DNA of 64,000 nt from Curtobacterium sp. VKM Ac-2922 (GCF_022815645.1 NZ_JALGRO010000004.1:189436-253435); one strand, 5' to 3'; shown: positions 26,544 through 36,510, numbered from the stretch's first letter. Notes: generated from the letters alone by a model not told the origin. Numbers and translations: made by a program.

Positions 26544-26583
26544 CACGTCCTCCAGTCCCGCCCTCTCGTCCCCAGGAAGCACC

Positions 26584-29241
26584 ATGCAGACCGCAGAGAT
26601 CCGCCGCCGTTGGCTCCAGTACTTCGGTGACCGAGGCCACACCGTCGTCCCGTCCGCCTCGCTCGTCTCGGACGACCCGTCGCTGCTGTTCACCGTCGCG
26701 GGCATGGTGCCGTTCATCCCGTACCTGACCGGTCTCGTGCCGGCGCCCTACCCGCGGGCGACCAGCGTGCAGAAGTGCATCCGCACGAACGACATCGAAG
26801 AGGTCGGCAAGACCCCGCGGCACGGCACGTTCTTCCAGATGAACGGCAACTTCTCGTTCGGGGACTACTTCAAGGAACAGGCGATCCAGTACGCCTGGGA
26901 GTTCCTCACGGGCGCCGAGTCCGACGGTGGGCTCGGCTTCTCGCCCGACGACCTGTGGGTCACGGTGTACGAGGACGACGACGAGGCGATCGCCTTCTGG
27001 AAGCAGCACTCGTCGTTGCCCGACGAGCGCATCCAGCGCCTCGGCAAGGACACGAACTACTGGTCGACGGGGCAGCCCGGCCCGGCCGGCCCCTGCTCGG
27101 AGATCTTCTTCGACCGCGGGCCCGCCTACGGCATCGACGGTGGTCCGGCGACCGACGACGACCGCTACGTCGAGATCTGGAACCTCGTGTTCATGCAGTA
27201 CCAGATCGCCGACGTCCGTTCGAAGTACGACTTCGAGATCACCGGCGAGCTGCCGAACAAGAACATCGACACCGGCATGGGGCTCGAGCGCGTCGCGTTC
27301 ATCAAGCAGGGCGTCGACAACATGTACGAGATCGACCAGGTCCGTCCGGTGCTCGACGAAGCCGCCGCGGTGTCCGGTCGGCAGTACGGCGCGGTGCACG
27401 AGGACGACGTCCGCATGCGCGTCATCGCCGACCACGTCCGCTCGTCGCTGATGCTCATCGCCGACGGTGTCTCGCCGTCGAACGAGGGCCGCGGCTACAT
27501 CCTCCGTCGCCTGCTGCGCCGCACGGTTCGCGCCATGCGGCTGCTCGGTGTCGAGACGGCGACCTTCCCCCGGCTGTTCCCGGCGTCGCGCGACGCCATG
27601 CGCGACGCTTACCCCGAGGTCGCGTCCGACTACGACCGCATCGCGCGCATCGCCTACGCCGAAGAAGAGACCTTCCTGCGCACCCTGGCGCAGGGCACCA
27701 CGATCCTCGACGTCGCGGTCGACCGCGCCAAGCAGGACAACCAGCCCGCGATCGGTGGCGACACCGCGTTCCTGCTGCACGACACGTTCGGGTTCCCCAT
27801 CGACCTGACCATGGAGATGGCGGAAGAAGCCGGGGTCCACGTCGACCGTGGCGCGTTCGACACGCTCATGTCCGAGCAGCGCGCCCGTGCCAAGGCCGAC
27901 GCCAAGAGCAAGAAGACGGCGCTGGCAGACCTCAGCGTCTACAGCGCGTTCCGTGCTGCGGGCGAGACGACCTTCCTGGGGTACGACCAGCTCCAGGCCG
28001 AGTCGAACGTGCTCGGCATCATCGTCGGCGGTGTCAGCGTCGACCGCGCGGTGGCCGGTGACATCGCCGAGGTGATCCTCAGCGAGACCGCGCTCTACGC
28101 CGAGTCCGGCGGGCAGGATGCCGACCAGGGCTCGATCGTCGGCAACGGCTTCGACCTCGAGGTGCTGGACGTCCAGCGTCCGGTGTCCGGTCTCTGGAGC
28201 CACACCGTCCAGGTCCGTTCGGGCGAGGTCGGTGTCGGTGACGCTGCCACCACGGTGGTCGATGCCGAGTACCGCCGCGGTGCGACCCAGGCCCACTCTG
28301 CCACGCACCTGGTCAACGCTGCGCTGCGGGACATCCTCGGCCCCGAGGCGCTGCAGGCCGGGTCCTACAACAAGGCCGGCTACATGCGCCTGGACTTCTC
28401 GTGGAGCCAGCCCATCTCGCTCGACACGCGCTCCGAGATCGAAGAGGTCGTCAACACGGCGATCCGCTCCGACCTGCCGGTGTCCACGCGGATCCTCCCG
28501 CTCGACCAGGCCAAGGAACTCGGCGCGCAGGCGCTCTTCGGTGAGAAGTACGGCGCCGAGGTCCGCATGGTCGACATCGGCGGCCCGTGGTCGCGCGAAC
28601 TCTGCGGCGGCACGCACGTCGCCTCGAGCGCACAGGTGGGCCTGGTCAACCTGGTCGGTGAAGCCAGTGTCGGCTCGACGAACCGCCGCGTCGAGGCCCT
28701 GGTCGGCCTCGAGGGCTTCCGCGAGCTGGCGGTCGAGCGCACGATCGTCTCGCAGCTGTCCAGCGCGCTGAAGGCCCCGCGGAACGACCTGCCCGCGCGC
28801 GTGCAGTCCCTGATGGAGGACCTGCGCGTCGCACAGAAGCGCGTGGCCGAGTTCGAGTCGGCGAACCTGCAGCAGCGCGTGCCCGCCATCGCGCGTCTCG
28901 CGACGACGATCGGCAGCACCACGGTCGTCGCCGAGTCGGTCGACGGGCTGCAGTCCGCCGACGACCTGCGTGCGCTCGCGACCGGCGTGCGTGCCCAGCT
29001 CGGTGACGCTGCCGCCGTGGTCGTGCTCGGCGCGGTCGTCAACGGCAAGCCGGCGGTCATCGTCGCGACGAACGACGCCGCACGCGCTGCCGGCGTCAAG
29101 GCCGGTCCGCTCGCGAAGGAAGCCGCCGGGGTCCTTGGCGGCGGCGGTGGCGGCAAGCCCGACTTGGCCCAGGGTGGTGGGACGGACGCGGCGGCACTGC
29201 CGGCTGCGCTCGGTGCCGTCACCGCGCGGCTCGCGGGCTGA
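26584..29241 (+). CDS. alaS: Alanyl-tRNA synthetase
   Basis: 885 residues, class II. The catalytic domain starts TAEIRRRWLQYFGDRGHTVV, with TFFQMNGNFSFGDYFK (motif 2 region) and NTGMGLERV-type IDTGMGLERVAF (motif 3). The editing domain contains the zinc motif HSATHLV and the paired CGGTHV. The C-terminal oligomerisation/DHHA1 domain ends in a Gly-rich GGGGGGKPDLAQGGG, conserved in the family. Charges tRNA(Ala) and clears Ser/Gly mischarging. ATG 26584 follows an AGGAAGC purine stretch. ruvX follows two bases after the stop. Confidence 0.96.
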   Translation: MQTAEIRRRWLQYFGDRGHTVVPSASLVSDDPSLLFTVAGMVPFIPYLTGLVPAPYPRATSVQKCIRTNDIEEVGKTPRHGTFFQMNGNFSFGDYFKEQAIQYAWEFLTGAESDGGLGFSPDDLWVTVYEDDDEAIAFWKQHSSLPDERIQRLGKDTNYWSTGQPGPAGPCSEIFFDRGPAYGIDGGPATDDDRYVEIWNLVFMQYQIADVRSKYDFEITGELPNKNIDTGMGLERVAFIKQGVDNMYEIDQVRPVLDEAAAVSGRQYGAVHEDDVRMRVIADHVRSSLMLIADGVSPSNEGRGYILRRLLRRTVRAMRLLGVETATFPRLFPASRDAMRDAYPEVASDYDRIARIAYAEEETFLRTLAQGTTILDVAVDRAKQDNQPAIGGDTAFLLHDTFGFPIDLTMEMAEEAGVHVDRGAFDTLMSEQRARAKADAKSKKTALADLSVYSAFRAAGETTFLGYDQLQAESNVLGIIVGGVSVDRAVAGDIAEVILSETALYAESGGQDADQGSIVGNGFDLEVLDVQRPVSGLWSHTVQVRSGEVGVGDAATTVVDAEYRRGATQAHSATHLVNAALRDILGPEALQAGSYNKAGYMRLDFSWSQPISLDTRSEIEEVVNTAIRSDLPVSTRILPLDQAKELGAQALFGEKYGAEVRMVDIGGPWSRELCGGTHVASSAQVGLVNLVGEASVGSTNRRVEALVGLEGFRELAVERTIVSQLSSALKAPRNDLPARVQSLMEDLRVAQKRVAEFESANLQQRVPAIARLATTIGSTTVVAESVDGLQSADDLRALATGVRAQLGDAAAVVVLGAVVNGKPAVIVATNDAARAAGVKAGPLAKEAAGVLGGGGGGKPDLAQGGGTDAAALPAALGAVTARLAG

Positions 29242-29243
29242 CG

Positions 29244-29723
29244 GTGACCATGCGATCCGGGCGTCGCCTCGGCGTGGACGTCGGGCGCGCCCGGATCGGC
29301 GTCGCGGTGTGTGACCGCGACGGTCTGATCGCCACACCGGTCGAGACCGTCCGGCGCGACGGCAAGACCGACATCCGGCGCATCCTGGCGATCGCGGACG
29401 AGTACGACGCACTCGAGCTGGTGGTGGGGCTGCCGTTGTCGATGTCGGGGGGCGACACCGCGTCGACCACCGATGCCCGCGACTTCGCCGCACGTCTGGC
29501 CGCGCACCGGCCGGTGCGGCTCGTCGACGAGCGGATGTCGACGGTGACGGCCCAGCGTGGCCTGCACCAGGCCGGCCGGAACACGAAGAACTCCCGTGCC
29601 GTGATCGACCAAGCGGCCGCTGTTATCATTCTGCAACATGCGCTCGACCACGAGCGTTCGTCAGGTGCCCCTCCCGGGGCCACGCTCCCCGAGCAGGCTG
29701 CCCTCCCGTCATCACCGAAGTGA
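29244..29723 (+). CDS. ruvX: YqgF/RuvX Holliday-junction resolvase-like RNase H-fold nuclease
   Basis: 159 residues. The RNase H-like fold shows GRRLGVDVGRARIGVAV with the first catalytic Asp, ELVVGLPLSMSGGD, RLVDERMSTVTA with the catalytic Glu, and SRAVIDQAAAVIILQ with the last Asp. Members process the 5' end of pre-16S rRNA and have been described as putative resolvases. GTG 29244 and ATG 29250 are both possible starts. The C-terminal 20 residues are a Pro/Ala tail. Its stop overlaps the GTG proposed for mltG. Confidence 0.92.
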   Translation: MTMRSGRRLGVDVGRARIGVAVCDRDGLIATPVETVRRDGKTDIRRILAIADEYDALELVVGLPLSMSGGDTASTTDARDFAARLAAHRPVRLVDERMSTVTAQRGLHQAGRNTKNSRAVIDQAAAVIILQHALDHERSSGAPPGATLPEQAALPSSPK

Positions 29724-31258
29724 CGGAGCCGCCGCGGAGTCCGCACCGAAGAGACCGAGGACCGTTGGCAGACGACCTGGACTGGAACGCGATCATCGCC
29801 TCCGGCAACGACGCCGAACGACAGGGCAAGCGCGCTGTCGACGGCAGATCCGACGACCACGACGACCGGTCCCCGACCACCCCGGCGGACGACGGAGCGG
29901 CCGTCCAGCCACTCTCCCGACGGGAGGCCCGTGCTCGGGCTGCAGCGTCGGCCCCGGTACCCGGGTCCACGGCGCAGGACAGCGCGGACCGTCCGGCCCG
30001 CACGGCACCGGCCAGTCCCGCTGACGCGCCCGTCGCCCGCTCCGCCGACGAGCTCCACCCCGAGGTGCACGCGCTCCTGCAGGACGCGCCCGCCGGTGGC
30101 GGGCCGGCCGACGGCGGTGGCGCCGCGGGAGGCGGCGGACGTGGGCGCCGTGGCGGCGGCGGGGGATCCTCCCGACCGTCACGTGAGCCGCGCCGACGCT
30201 CGCGCGGCGGACTCATCGCCGGGATCGTCATCGTCGCCGTCGTGATCGCGGCCGGCATCGGTGCCTACGTGTTCGCCGCGCCGAAGGTGCAGGGGTTGAT
30301 CGGGGCGATCACCGGTGCGCAGGAGTCGGACGACTACACCGGGTCGGGTACGTCGAAGGTGACGATCACGATCAAGCAGGGTGACATCGGCGAGGACGTC
30401 GCCAAGACCCTGCAGCGCAGCGGTGTCGTGAAGACCTCGACCGCGTTCTACAAGCTGCTGCTGACGTCGAGCGACGTGCAGTTCCAGCCCGGTTCGTACG
30501 CGCTCAAGAAGCACATGAGCTCCAAGGCCGCCCTTGCCGCACTGCAGGACAAGGCCAACAAGGTCACCGCCTCGATCGTCATCCCCGAGGGAACGGTGCT
30601 CAAGGACATCGAGGCCGGCATGGTCTCGAAGGCCGGGCTGTCCCAGGCGCAGGTCTCGGCGGCGGCCCAGGACGTGTCGGCGTACGGACTGCCGAGCGGT
30701 GTCACGTCGCTCGAGGGCTGGTTGTTCCCCGCCACGTACCCGATCAACCCGGGCTGGACGGCCAAGCAGTACTTCCAGTCGATGGTCGACACCATGAAGC
30801 AGCACCTGAAGGACGCCGGCGTCGCGGAAGCGGACCAGGAGCACGTCATCGTGTTCGCGTCGCTCGTGCAGAAGGAAGCCGGCCTGGCGGCGGACTACCC
30901 GAAGGTCGCGCGGGTGTTCCAGAACCGTCTCGACCAGGGCATGAAGCTGCAGTCGGACGCCACGGTGGCGTACGGCACCGGCAACACGCACCGGGTGACG
31001 ACCACCGACGCCGAGCGCCAGGACGCGTCCAACAAGTACAACACCTACGTGCACGACGGTCTGCCCCCGGGGCCGATCTCGAACCCGGGCGACATCGCGA
31101 TCAAGGCCGTCACCCAGCCGGCGACGGGCAACTGGCTGTACTTCGTGACGGTCGACCTGGAATCCGGGGAGACGGTGTTCTCGGACACCTACGCGCAGCA
31201 CCAGGACGCCGTCAAGCAGTTCCAGGCCTGGCTCCGCGCGCACCCGTCCTACCAGTAG
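29720..31258 (+). CDS. mltG: Endolytic murein transglycosylase MltG (YceG family)
   Basis: 512 residues if read from GTG 29720. A TTG at 29765 ([10 protein letters not shown]...) is an alternative start closer to the conserved part. A long disordered, Gly-rich cytoplasmic region is followed by one membrane helix ([20 protein letters not shown], about residues 170-190). A LysM-like segment and the YceG domain come next, with the catalytic glutamate in ASLVQKEAG and [10 protein letters not shown], then [19 protein letters not shown]. It cleaves nascent glycan strands at the membrane and so sets peptidoglycan chain length. It is translationally coupled to ruvX. In many relatives aroE follows; here aroC follows directly. 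Confidence 0.92.
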   Translation: MTEPPRSPHRRDRGPLADDLDWNAIIASGNDAERQGKRAVDGRSDDHDDRSPTTPADDGAAVQPLSRREARARAAASAPVPGSTAQDSADRPARTAPASPADAPVARSADELHPEVHALLQDAPAGGGPADGGGAAGGGGRGRRGGGGGSSRPSREPRRRSRGGLIAGIVIVAVVIAAGIGAYVFAAPKVQGLIGAITGAQESDDYTGSGTSKVTITIKQGDIGEDVAKTLQRSGVVKTSTAFYKLLLTSSDVQFQPGSYALKKHMSSKAALAALQDKANKVTASIVIPEGTVLKDIEAGMVSKAGLSQAQVSAAAQDVSAYGLPSGVTSLEGWLFPATYPINPGWTAKQYFQSMVDTMKQHLKDAGVAEADQEHVIVFASLVQKEAGLAADYPKVARVFQNRLDQGMKLQSDATVAYGTGNTHRVTTTDAERQDASNKYNTYVHDGLPPGPISNPGDIAIKAVTQPATGNWLYFVTVDLESGETVFSDTYAQHQDAVKQFQAWLRAHPSYQ

Positions 31259-31267
31259 GCGGCCGCT

Positions 31268-31305
31268 CCTCCCACAGGCGTCGCACGCACGACGCCTGTG
31301 GGAGG
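31268..31305 (+). terminator. Perfect 16-bp hairpin covering the aroC ribosome binding site
   Basis: Bases 31268-31283 pair perfectly with 31290-31305 across a 6-base loop. The 3' arm ends in GGAGG, the only Shine-Dalgarno of aroC, eight bases before its ATG. It may terminate mltG transcription, but it would also hide the aroC ribosome binding site in any read-through mRNA. Confidence 0.7.
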
Positions 31306-31313
31306 ATGGGACC

Positions 31314-32534
31314 ATGCTTCGTTGGTTGACCGCAGGTGAGTCCCACGGACCCGAACTGATCGCGATGCTCGAGGGCCTGCCGGCCGGCGTCCCCGTGTCG
31401 TTCGAGTCCATCCGCACCGATCTCGCACGGCGCAAGCTCGGGTACGGTCGCGGCTCCCGCATGAAGTTCGAGCAGGACGAACTGCACGTGTCCGGCGGCG
31501 TCCGCCACGGCTACTCCCTGGGCAGCCCGATCGCGATCCGCATCGGCAACACCGAGTGGCCCAAGTGGGTCGAGGTGATGAACCCCGAGCCCGTCGAGGA
31601 GACAGAGCTGTCGCGCGGCCGCAGTGCCCCGCTGACCCGGCCACGCCCGGGCCACGCCGACCTGGTCGGCATGCAGAAGTACGGCTTCGACGAGGCCCGT
31701 CCGATCCTCGAGCGTGCGTCGGCTCGCGAGACCGCCGCGCGCGTCGCCCTCGGCGCCGTCGCCAAGGCGTTCCTTGCCGAGCTCGGCATGCGGTCGGTCG
31801 CGCACACGCTGCAGGTCGGTACGGTCCGGGTTCCGGACGGCACGGCGCTGCCGCAGCCCGACGACGTCGACCGGCTCGACGAGGACCAGCTGCGGTGCTT
31901 CGACGCCGACACCTCGGCGCGCATGGTGACCGAGGTCGAAGCAGCCAAGAAGGACGGCGACACCCTGGGTGGTGTGGTCGAGGTCCTGTTCTACGGCGTC
32001 CCGCCCGGGCTCGGCTCGCACGTGCACTGGGACCGCCGTCTCGACGCACGACTCGCAGCGGCGATCATGGGGATCCAGGCGATCAAGGGCGTCGAGGTCG
32101 GCGACGGCTTCCAGACCGCCGGTCGCCGGGGCTCCGAAGCGCACGACGAGCTGTACCGCGAGGACGGCGAGATCATCCGGACGAGCGACCGTGCGGGCGG
32201 GACCGAGGGCGGCATGTCGACCGGAACCGTGCTGCGCGTGCGCGCCGCGATGAAGCCGATCGCGACCATCCCGCACGCCCTGCACACCATCGACGTCGCC
32301 ACCGGCGAAGACGCGTCGGCGCACCACCAGCGCTCGGACGTCTGCGCCGTGCCGGCGTCCGGCGTCGTCGCCGAGGCCATGGTCGCGCTCACGCTCGCCG
32401 ACGCCGTGCTCGAGAAGTTCGGCGGAGACAACGTCGCCGAGACCAATTGCAACCTCGAGTCCTACCTGGCTTCGATCCCGGAGACCCTGCGCTCCCGTCG
32501 CACCGAGCCGGCAGCACACTCCACGGCCTGGTGA
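31314..32534 (+). CDS. aroC: Chorismate synthase
   Basis: 406 residues; converts EPSP to chorismate with reduced FMN, the last shikimate-pathway step. Signatures: [19 protein letters not shown] at the N-terminus, [13 protein letters not shown], the [15 protein letters not shown] segment and [19 protein letters not shown] near the C-terminus. The GTG of aroK overlaps its stop by four bases, and aroB follows, giving an aroC-aroK-aroB operon. The ribosome binding site GGAGG is embedded in a strong hairpin. Confidence 0.96.
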   Translation: MLRWLTAGESHGPELIAMLEGLPAGVPVSFESIRTDLARRKLGYGRGSRMKFEQDELHVSGGVRHGYSLGSPIAIRIGNTEWPKWVEVMNPEPVEETELSRGRSAPLTRPRPGHADLVGMQKYGFDEARPILERASARETAARVALGAVAKAFLAELGMRSVAHTLQVGTVRVPDGTALPQPDDVDRLDEDQLRCFDADTSARMVTEVEAAKKDGDTLGGVVEVLFYGVPPGLGSHVHWDRRLDARLAAAIMGIQAIKGVEVGDGFQTAGRRGSEAHDELYREDGEIIRTSDRAGGTEGGMSTGTVLRVRAAMKPIATIPHALHTIDVATGEDASAHHQRSDVCAVPASGVVAEAMVALTLADAVLEKFGGDNVAETNCNLESYLASIPETLRSRRTEPAAHSTAW

Positions 32535-33049
32535 ACGTCGCCGAACCGGCCGCGGCGCCCGTCGTGCTCATCGGACCGATGGGGGCGGGCAAGTCGACCG
32601 TCGGCAAGCGCGTCGCGCGGCGACTCGGTGTGCCGTTCACGGACACCGACCGCGTCATCGTGCGCGAGCACGGCCCGATCCCGGCGATCTTCGCCGGTCG
32701 CGGTGAACCCGCGTTCCGGCAGCTCGAGGCCGAGGCGGTGCGCAAGGCCCTGGCGACCGGTGGCGTGATCGCCGTCGGCGGGGGAGCGGTCACGCACGCC
32801 GCCACCCGGGACGCCCTGACCGGAGCACGCATCGTCCTGCTGACCGTCTCACCCGAGGCCGTCGCCGAGCGCATCAACGGATCCGACCGACCGCTGCTGG
32901 CGTCCGGCGGCATCGACGCCTGGCAGACCATCATGGACGAACGCGCCGCCACCTACGCAGCACTCGCGCACACCGTCGTGGACACCTCGCGGCGGCCGAT
33001 GTCGCACGTCGTCGACGACGTCCTGCGCTGGCTGCAGTCCGCACACTGA
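32531..33049 (+). CDS. aroK: Shikimate kinase
   Basis: 172 residues; phosphorylates shikimate at the 3-hydroxyl with ATP. The P-loop [18 protein letters not shown] (about residues 11-28), the shikimate-binding Asp in FTDTDRVI, the GGG-type loop [10 protein letters not shown] and the lid segment NGSDRPLLA are all present. The variant [13 protein letters not shown] replaces the usual GExxFRxxE with close similarity. GTG start overlaps the aroC stop; aroB starts 18 bases after the stop. Confidence 0.94.
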   Translation: MNVAEPAAAPVVLIGPMGAGKSTVGKRVARRLGVPFTDTDRVIVREHGPIPAIFAGRGEPAFRQLEAEAVRKALATGGVIAVGGGAVTHAATRDALTGARIVLLTVSPEAVAERINGSDRPLLASGGIDAWQTIMDERAATYAALAHTVVDTSRRPMSHVVDDVLRWLQSAH

Positions 33050-33066
33050 ACACCACGAGGAGCACC

Positions 33067-34164
33067 GTGACCGAGTCGACCCTGCCCGAGGGCACCACCG
33101 AGATCCGCGTCGGCGGCGACGACGGCTACGTCGTCGCGGTCGGCAACGGGCTGCTCGGCTCCGTGCCGGCGTTGCTCGGCCCGCGGGTCGCCAAGGTGCT
33201 CATCGTGCACGCCCCGACGCTCGGCGCGCGCGCCGAACAGCTGCGCGTGCTGCTGGTGGACGCCGGCCTCCAGGCGCTCATCGCCGAGGTCCCCGATGCC
33301 GAAGCGGCCAAGCGGGTCGAGGTCGCCGCGTTCTGCTGGCAGGTGATGGGGCAGTCGGACTTCACGCGCACCGACGCCGTCATCGGGCTCGGCGGCGGGG
33401 CCGTCACCGACCTGGCCGGCTTCGTGGCGGCGACCTGGCTGCGCGGGGTGCCGTACGTCGCGATCCCGACGAGCGTGCTCGGCATGGTGGACGCCAGCGT
33501 CGGTGGCAAGACCGGCATCAACACGAACGAGGGCAAGAACCTGGTCGGCGCCTTCTGGGCCCCCCGTGCGGTCGTCGCGGACCTGGACCTGGTCCGGTCG
33601 CTGCCGCGCAACGACGTGCTGACGGGCTTCGCCGAGATCGTCAAGGCCGGGTTCATCGCCGGCCCCGAGATCCTCGACGTCATCGAGGCCGACGTCGAGC
33701 GTGCGACGGACCCGACCACGCCGGAGTTCCGACGGGTCGTCGAGCTCGCGATCGAGCTCAAGGCCCAGGTGGTGTCCGACGACTTCACCGAGCAGGGCCG
33801 CCGCGAGGTCCTGAACTACGGGCACACCCTGGGGCACGCGATCGAGCACGCTGAGCGCTACCAGTGGAGGCACGGGGCGGCCGTGTCGGTGGGCATGGTC
33901 TTCGCCGCCGAGCTCGCCCGACTGACCGGACATCTGGACGACGCCACCGTGGACCGGCACCGCGCGATCCTCGACTCGCTGTCCCTGCCGACGACGTACC
34001 CCCTCGGGCGCTGGCAGTCGCTGCTGGCGACGATGCGGCGCGACAAGAAGGCCCGCGCCGGCATGCTGCGGTTCATCGTGCTGGACGGGGTCGGCAAGCC
34101 CGTGACGCTCGAGGGGCCCGAGGACCACCTGCTGTTCACCGCATACCAGGAGGTCGGTGTCTAG
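33067..34164 (+). CDS. aroB: 3-dehydroquinate synthase
   Basis: 365 residues; cyclises DAHP to 3-dehydroquinate using NAD+ and a divalent metal. Motifs: IGLGGGAVTDLAGFVAATW, the Lys-rich VDASVGGKTGIN, metal-site EIVKAGF (Glu) and the HTLGHAIEH histidines near residues 258-266. Ribosome binding site GAGGAG before the GTG. It ends the ar-operon; seven bases later lies the stop of an oppositely oriented small gene. Confidence 0.95.
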   Translation: MTESTLPEGTTEIRVGGDDGYVVAVGNGLLGSVPALLGPRVAKVLIVHAPTLGARAEQLRVLLVDAGLQALIAEVPDAEAAKRVEVAAFCWQVMGQSDFTRTDAVIGLGGGAVTDLAGFVAATWLRGVPYVAIPTSVLGMVDASVGGKTGINTNEGKNLVGAFWAPRAVVADLDLVRSLPRNDVLTGFAEIVKAGFIAGPEILDVIEADVERATDPTTPEFRRVVELAIELKAQVVSDDFTEQGRREVLNYGHTLGHAIEHAERYQWRHGAAVSVGMVFAAELARLTGHLDDATVDRHRAILDSLSLPTTYPLGRWQSLLATMRRDKKARAGMLRFIVLDGVGKPVTLEGPEDHLLFTAYQEVGV

Positions 34165-34170
34165 CCCTGC

Positions 34171-34365
34171 CTACCGCAGCACCCGCAGTGTCCGGCGCCA
34201 CCACCACTTGACCCGCATCGACACGGTGAGGACGCCCGTGCGGTCGTACTCGTTCCATTCGTCGAGGGTCGCTCCTTCCTGCCAGGCATCGAGCACTTTG
34301 TCGTCTTCTTCGGTGCCGTGGACGTCGAACCGCGGGCGGTCGGGGAGTGGGGCGAACAGCGGCAT
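34171..34365 (-). CDS. Small basic-tailed hypothetical protein
   Basis: 64 residues, unrecognised. The N-terminus has MPLFAPLPDRPRFDV, the middle is acidic (GTEEDDKVLDAWQEG), and the C-terminus is strongly basic and aromatic (VSMRVKWWWRRTLRVLR), which could associate with membrane or nucleic acid. Its ATG overlaps the stop of the upstream opposite-strand gene by one codon edge (ATGA), so the two form a coupled pair. Nothing similar is known to me. Confidence 0.5.
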   Translation of the reverse strand: MPLFAPLPDRPRFDVHGTEEDDKVLDAWQEGATLDEWNEYDRTGVLTVSMRVKWWWRRTLRVLR

Positions 34366-34679
34366 CAGGTGTCCTCGGTGTCGTGTGCGGGATGGTGGCC
34401 CGGTCGGTCGTCGTCGAGTACGTGCCGACGAAGCGCTCGACGTGCGAGTTCCTGGTCCGGCTTGGGCGCCCACGGTACGTCGATCAGGCGCTGCAACACA
34501 GTTCTCGAGATGTCGTACTCCGCCTGGTTCCGCGTCGCGCGGATCGCCCAGGTGAGCCGTTTCCACGCGTGGTCCCGGTCTGTCGCACGACGAGCCTGGA
34601 ACGCGCCGAACCAGCTGACGACGGCGGCCGCGATCGACGCCGCTGCGGCGACGACGGCGGCGATGAGTGCTGTGTCCAT
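34365..34679 (-). CDS. Small membrane-anchored hypothetical protein
   Basis: 104 residues. One N-terminal membrane helix (LIAAVVAAAASIAAAVVSWF) is followed by a cytoplasmic helical region (RATDRDHAWKRLTWAIRATR) and TVLQRLIDVPWAPKPDQELA. The tail is His/Asp-rich. Proteins with such an N-terminal helix followed by a short helical domain occur as partners of many small accessory cassettes, but no family can be named. A CAGGCT hexamer lies six bases before ATG 34679, close to the leaderless arrangement. It is coupled to the downstream small basic gene. Confidence 0.55.
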   Translation of the reverse strand: MDTALIAAVVAAAASIAAAVVSWFGAFQARRATDRDHAWKRLTWAIRATRNQAEYDISRTVLQRLIDVPWAPKPDQELARRALRRHVLDDDRPGHHPAHDTEDT

Positions 34680-34808
34680 GGGACCAGCCTGCTGCGGTGG
34701 AGGCGCCCACCTGCCGGGGCAGGGCCCGCCTGTGTGTGACGAGCCGGGCCTCCCGGCCTGTGGAGGAGTCGTCTGCAGAACCCCAGGCCAGGGGAGCATG
34801 CTGGACCG

Positions 34809-36500
34809 GTGCCCACTCCTCCCCGCCTGAGCGACCTCGGCGGCGGACAGGCCGTCGACGCAGGAACCCTCCGGACCCGCGCGCGCCGCTTCGCCGAACT
34901 GCTGTCCATCGCCCGCCGACATGGCCTCGTGCCCTTCCGCCGACTCGACTTCACGCGCGACCCGGAGACCTCCGACGAGCGTCGCAGCCAGGCCGAACAC
35001 CTGCGGCTGGCGCTCGAGGAAGCCGGGGGCGGGTTCGTCAAGATGGGGCAGCTGCTGTCCACGCGGGACGACCTGCTTCCCGACGAGTGGACCGACGGTC
35101 TGGCCTCGTTGCAGGAAGGCGTCACGCCGGCCGACCCGGCCGAGGTCGCCGAACTCCTGGCCAACGAGCTGCACGCGCCCGTCGACGAGCTCTTCCAGTC
35201 CTTCGACACGACGCCCGTCGCCGCGGCGTCCATCGCGCAGGTCCACCGGGCACGGCTGCACGACGGCACGGCGGTCGCGGTCAAGGTGCAGCGTCCGGGC
35301 ATCGACGACGCCGTCCGTCGTGACGTCGACATCGCGTTGCGGGTGGTCACGTTCATGGCGCGCACCTCGGCCGAGGCCCGACAGGTGGGCGTGCGGGACG
35401 TCGCGCAGCAGTACGCCGACGACCTGATCCGGCAGGTGGACTTCCGGTCCGAGCTGCGGAACCTCGAGACCCTGCGCGCGGCCCAGGAACGCAGTGCCCG
35501 TCCGGACGAGGTCCGGTTCCCCGGGTCCTACCCCGAGCTGTCCGGGCGTCGGGTGCTCGTGATGGAGTTCCTGGAGGGCGACACGCTGAGCGCGATCCGC
35601 GCGTCCCGGGCCGACCGCGACCTGGACGGACCGATGCGGGCCATCCTGCGGGTGTTCCTGCGGCAGGTCGTGTTCGACGGGATCTACCACGGCGACCTGC
35701 ACCCGGGGAACGTCCTGCTGCTGCCCGACGGCCGACCCGCGCTCATCGACTTCGGTTCTGTGGGACGACTCGACCCGACCCTGCGCGACGTCGTACAGGA
35801 GCTCGTCGCGGCCTACATCCAGAACGACACCACACGCATCGCGGACGCCGTGCTGCGCATGGCGCCGGTGCGACGCGCCGAGGACGAAGCCGACTTCCGC
35901 CGTGACATCGCACGGTTCGTCGCGGACGAGCTCGGCCCGGGCGCCCGCATCGGTGTGCAGACCGTCGACGACGCGGTCGAGGTGTTCGGCCGCTACCGCC
36001 TGAAGCCCCCGCCGGACTTCGTCGCCGCCGCTCGCGCACTGGCCATCTTCGAGGGCACGCTCCGCACGCTGCTGCCGTCGTTCGACCTGCTCGACGAGTC
36101 GCGCAACCTGGCGACCGAGCAGATCCGCGACCAGCTGCGGCCGAACGTCCTGGGGGGCATCGCCGCGCGCGAGCTGTTCGGCCTGGTGTCGACGGTGCGC
36201 CGTCTGCCACGACGAGTCGACCGCATCGGCGAAGCGATCGAGCAGAACCGCCTGTCGGTGAACATCCGACTGCTCGCCGACCAGCGCGACCGACGGACGG
36301 TCTCGGGCATGATCCGGCGGATCCTGCTCGTCCTGCTCGGCTCCGGCGCGGGGATCCTGTCGCTCGTCTACCTGACGATGCCGAGTCGTCCTGCCGCGGT
36401 GCTCAGCACGGCGGCAGCGGGCGGACTGCTCGGCGGCGCGACGGTCGTGCTGCTCGGGTGGGCAGCGATCGACGCCTGGCGGGCTCGACGGCGCGACTGA
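34809..36500 (+). CDS. ABC1/AarF/UbiB-family atypical kinase
   Basis: 563 residues. UbiB-type kinase fold: KMGQLLSTRDDLLPDEW (the KxGQ motif, about residues 78-96), the Ala-rich loop PVAAASIAQVHRA replacing the Gly-rich loop, AVKVQRPG with the catalytic-site Lys, HGDLHPGNVLL as catalytic loop and LIDFGSVG as metal loop. Two C-terminal membrane helices follow (ILLVLLGSGAGILSLVYL and the one after). In other organisms these proteins support quinone or lipid metabolism; here the substrate is unknown. It is a single gene from GTG 34809 with a CATGCT hexamer six bases upstream. Confidence 0.9.
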   Translation: MPTPPRLSDLGGGQAVDAGTLRTRARRFAELLSIARRHGLVPFRRLDFTRDPETSDERRSQAEHLRLALEEAGGGFVKMGQLLSTRDDLLPDEWTDGLASLQEGVTPADPAEVAELLANELHAPVDELFQSFDTTPVAAASIAQVHRARLHDGTAVAVKVQRPGIDDAVRRDVDIALRVVTFMARTSAEARQVGVRDVAQQYADDLIRQVDFRSELRNLETLRAAQERSARPDEVRFPGSYPELSGRRVLVMEFLEGDTLSAIRASRADRDLDGPMRAILRVFLRQVVFDGIYHGDLHPGNVLLLPDGRPALIDFGSVGRLDPTLRDVVQELVAAYIQNDTTRIADAVLRMAPVRRAEDEADFRRDIARFVADELGPGARIGVQTVDDAVEVFGRYRLKPPPDFVAAARALAIFEGTLRTLLPSFDLLDESRNLATEQIRDQLRPNVLGGIAARELFGLVSTVRRLPRRVDRIGEAIEQNRLSVNIRLLADQRDRRTVSGMIRRILLVLLGSGAGILSLVYLTMPSRPAAVLSTAAAGGLLGGATVVLLGWAAIDAWRARRRD

Positions 36501-36510
36501 CACGGTCGGC

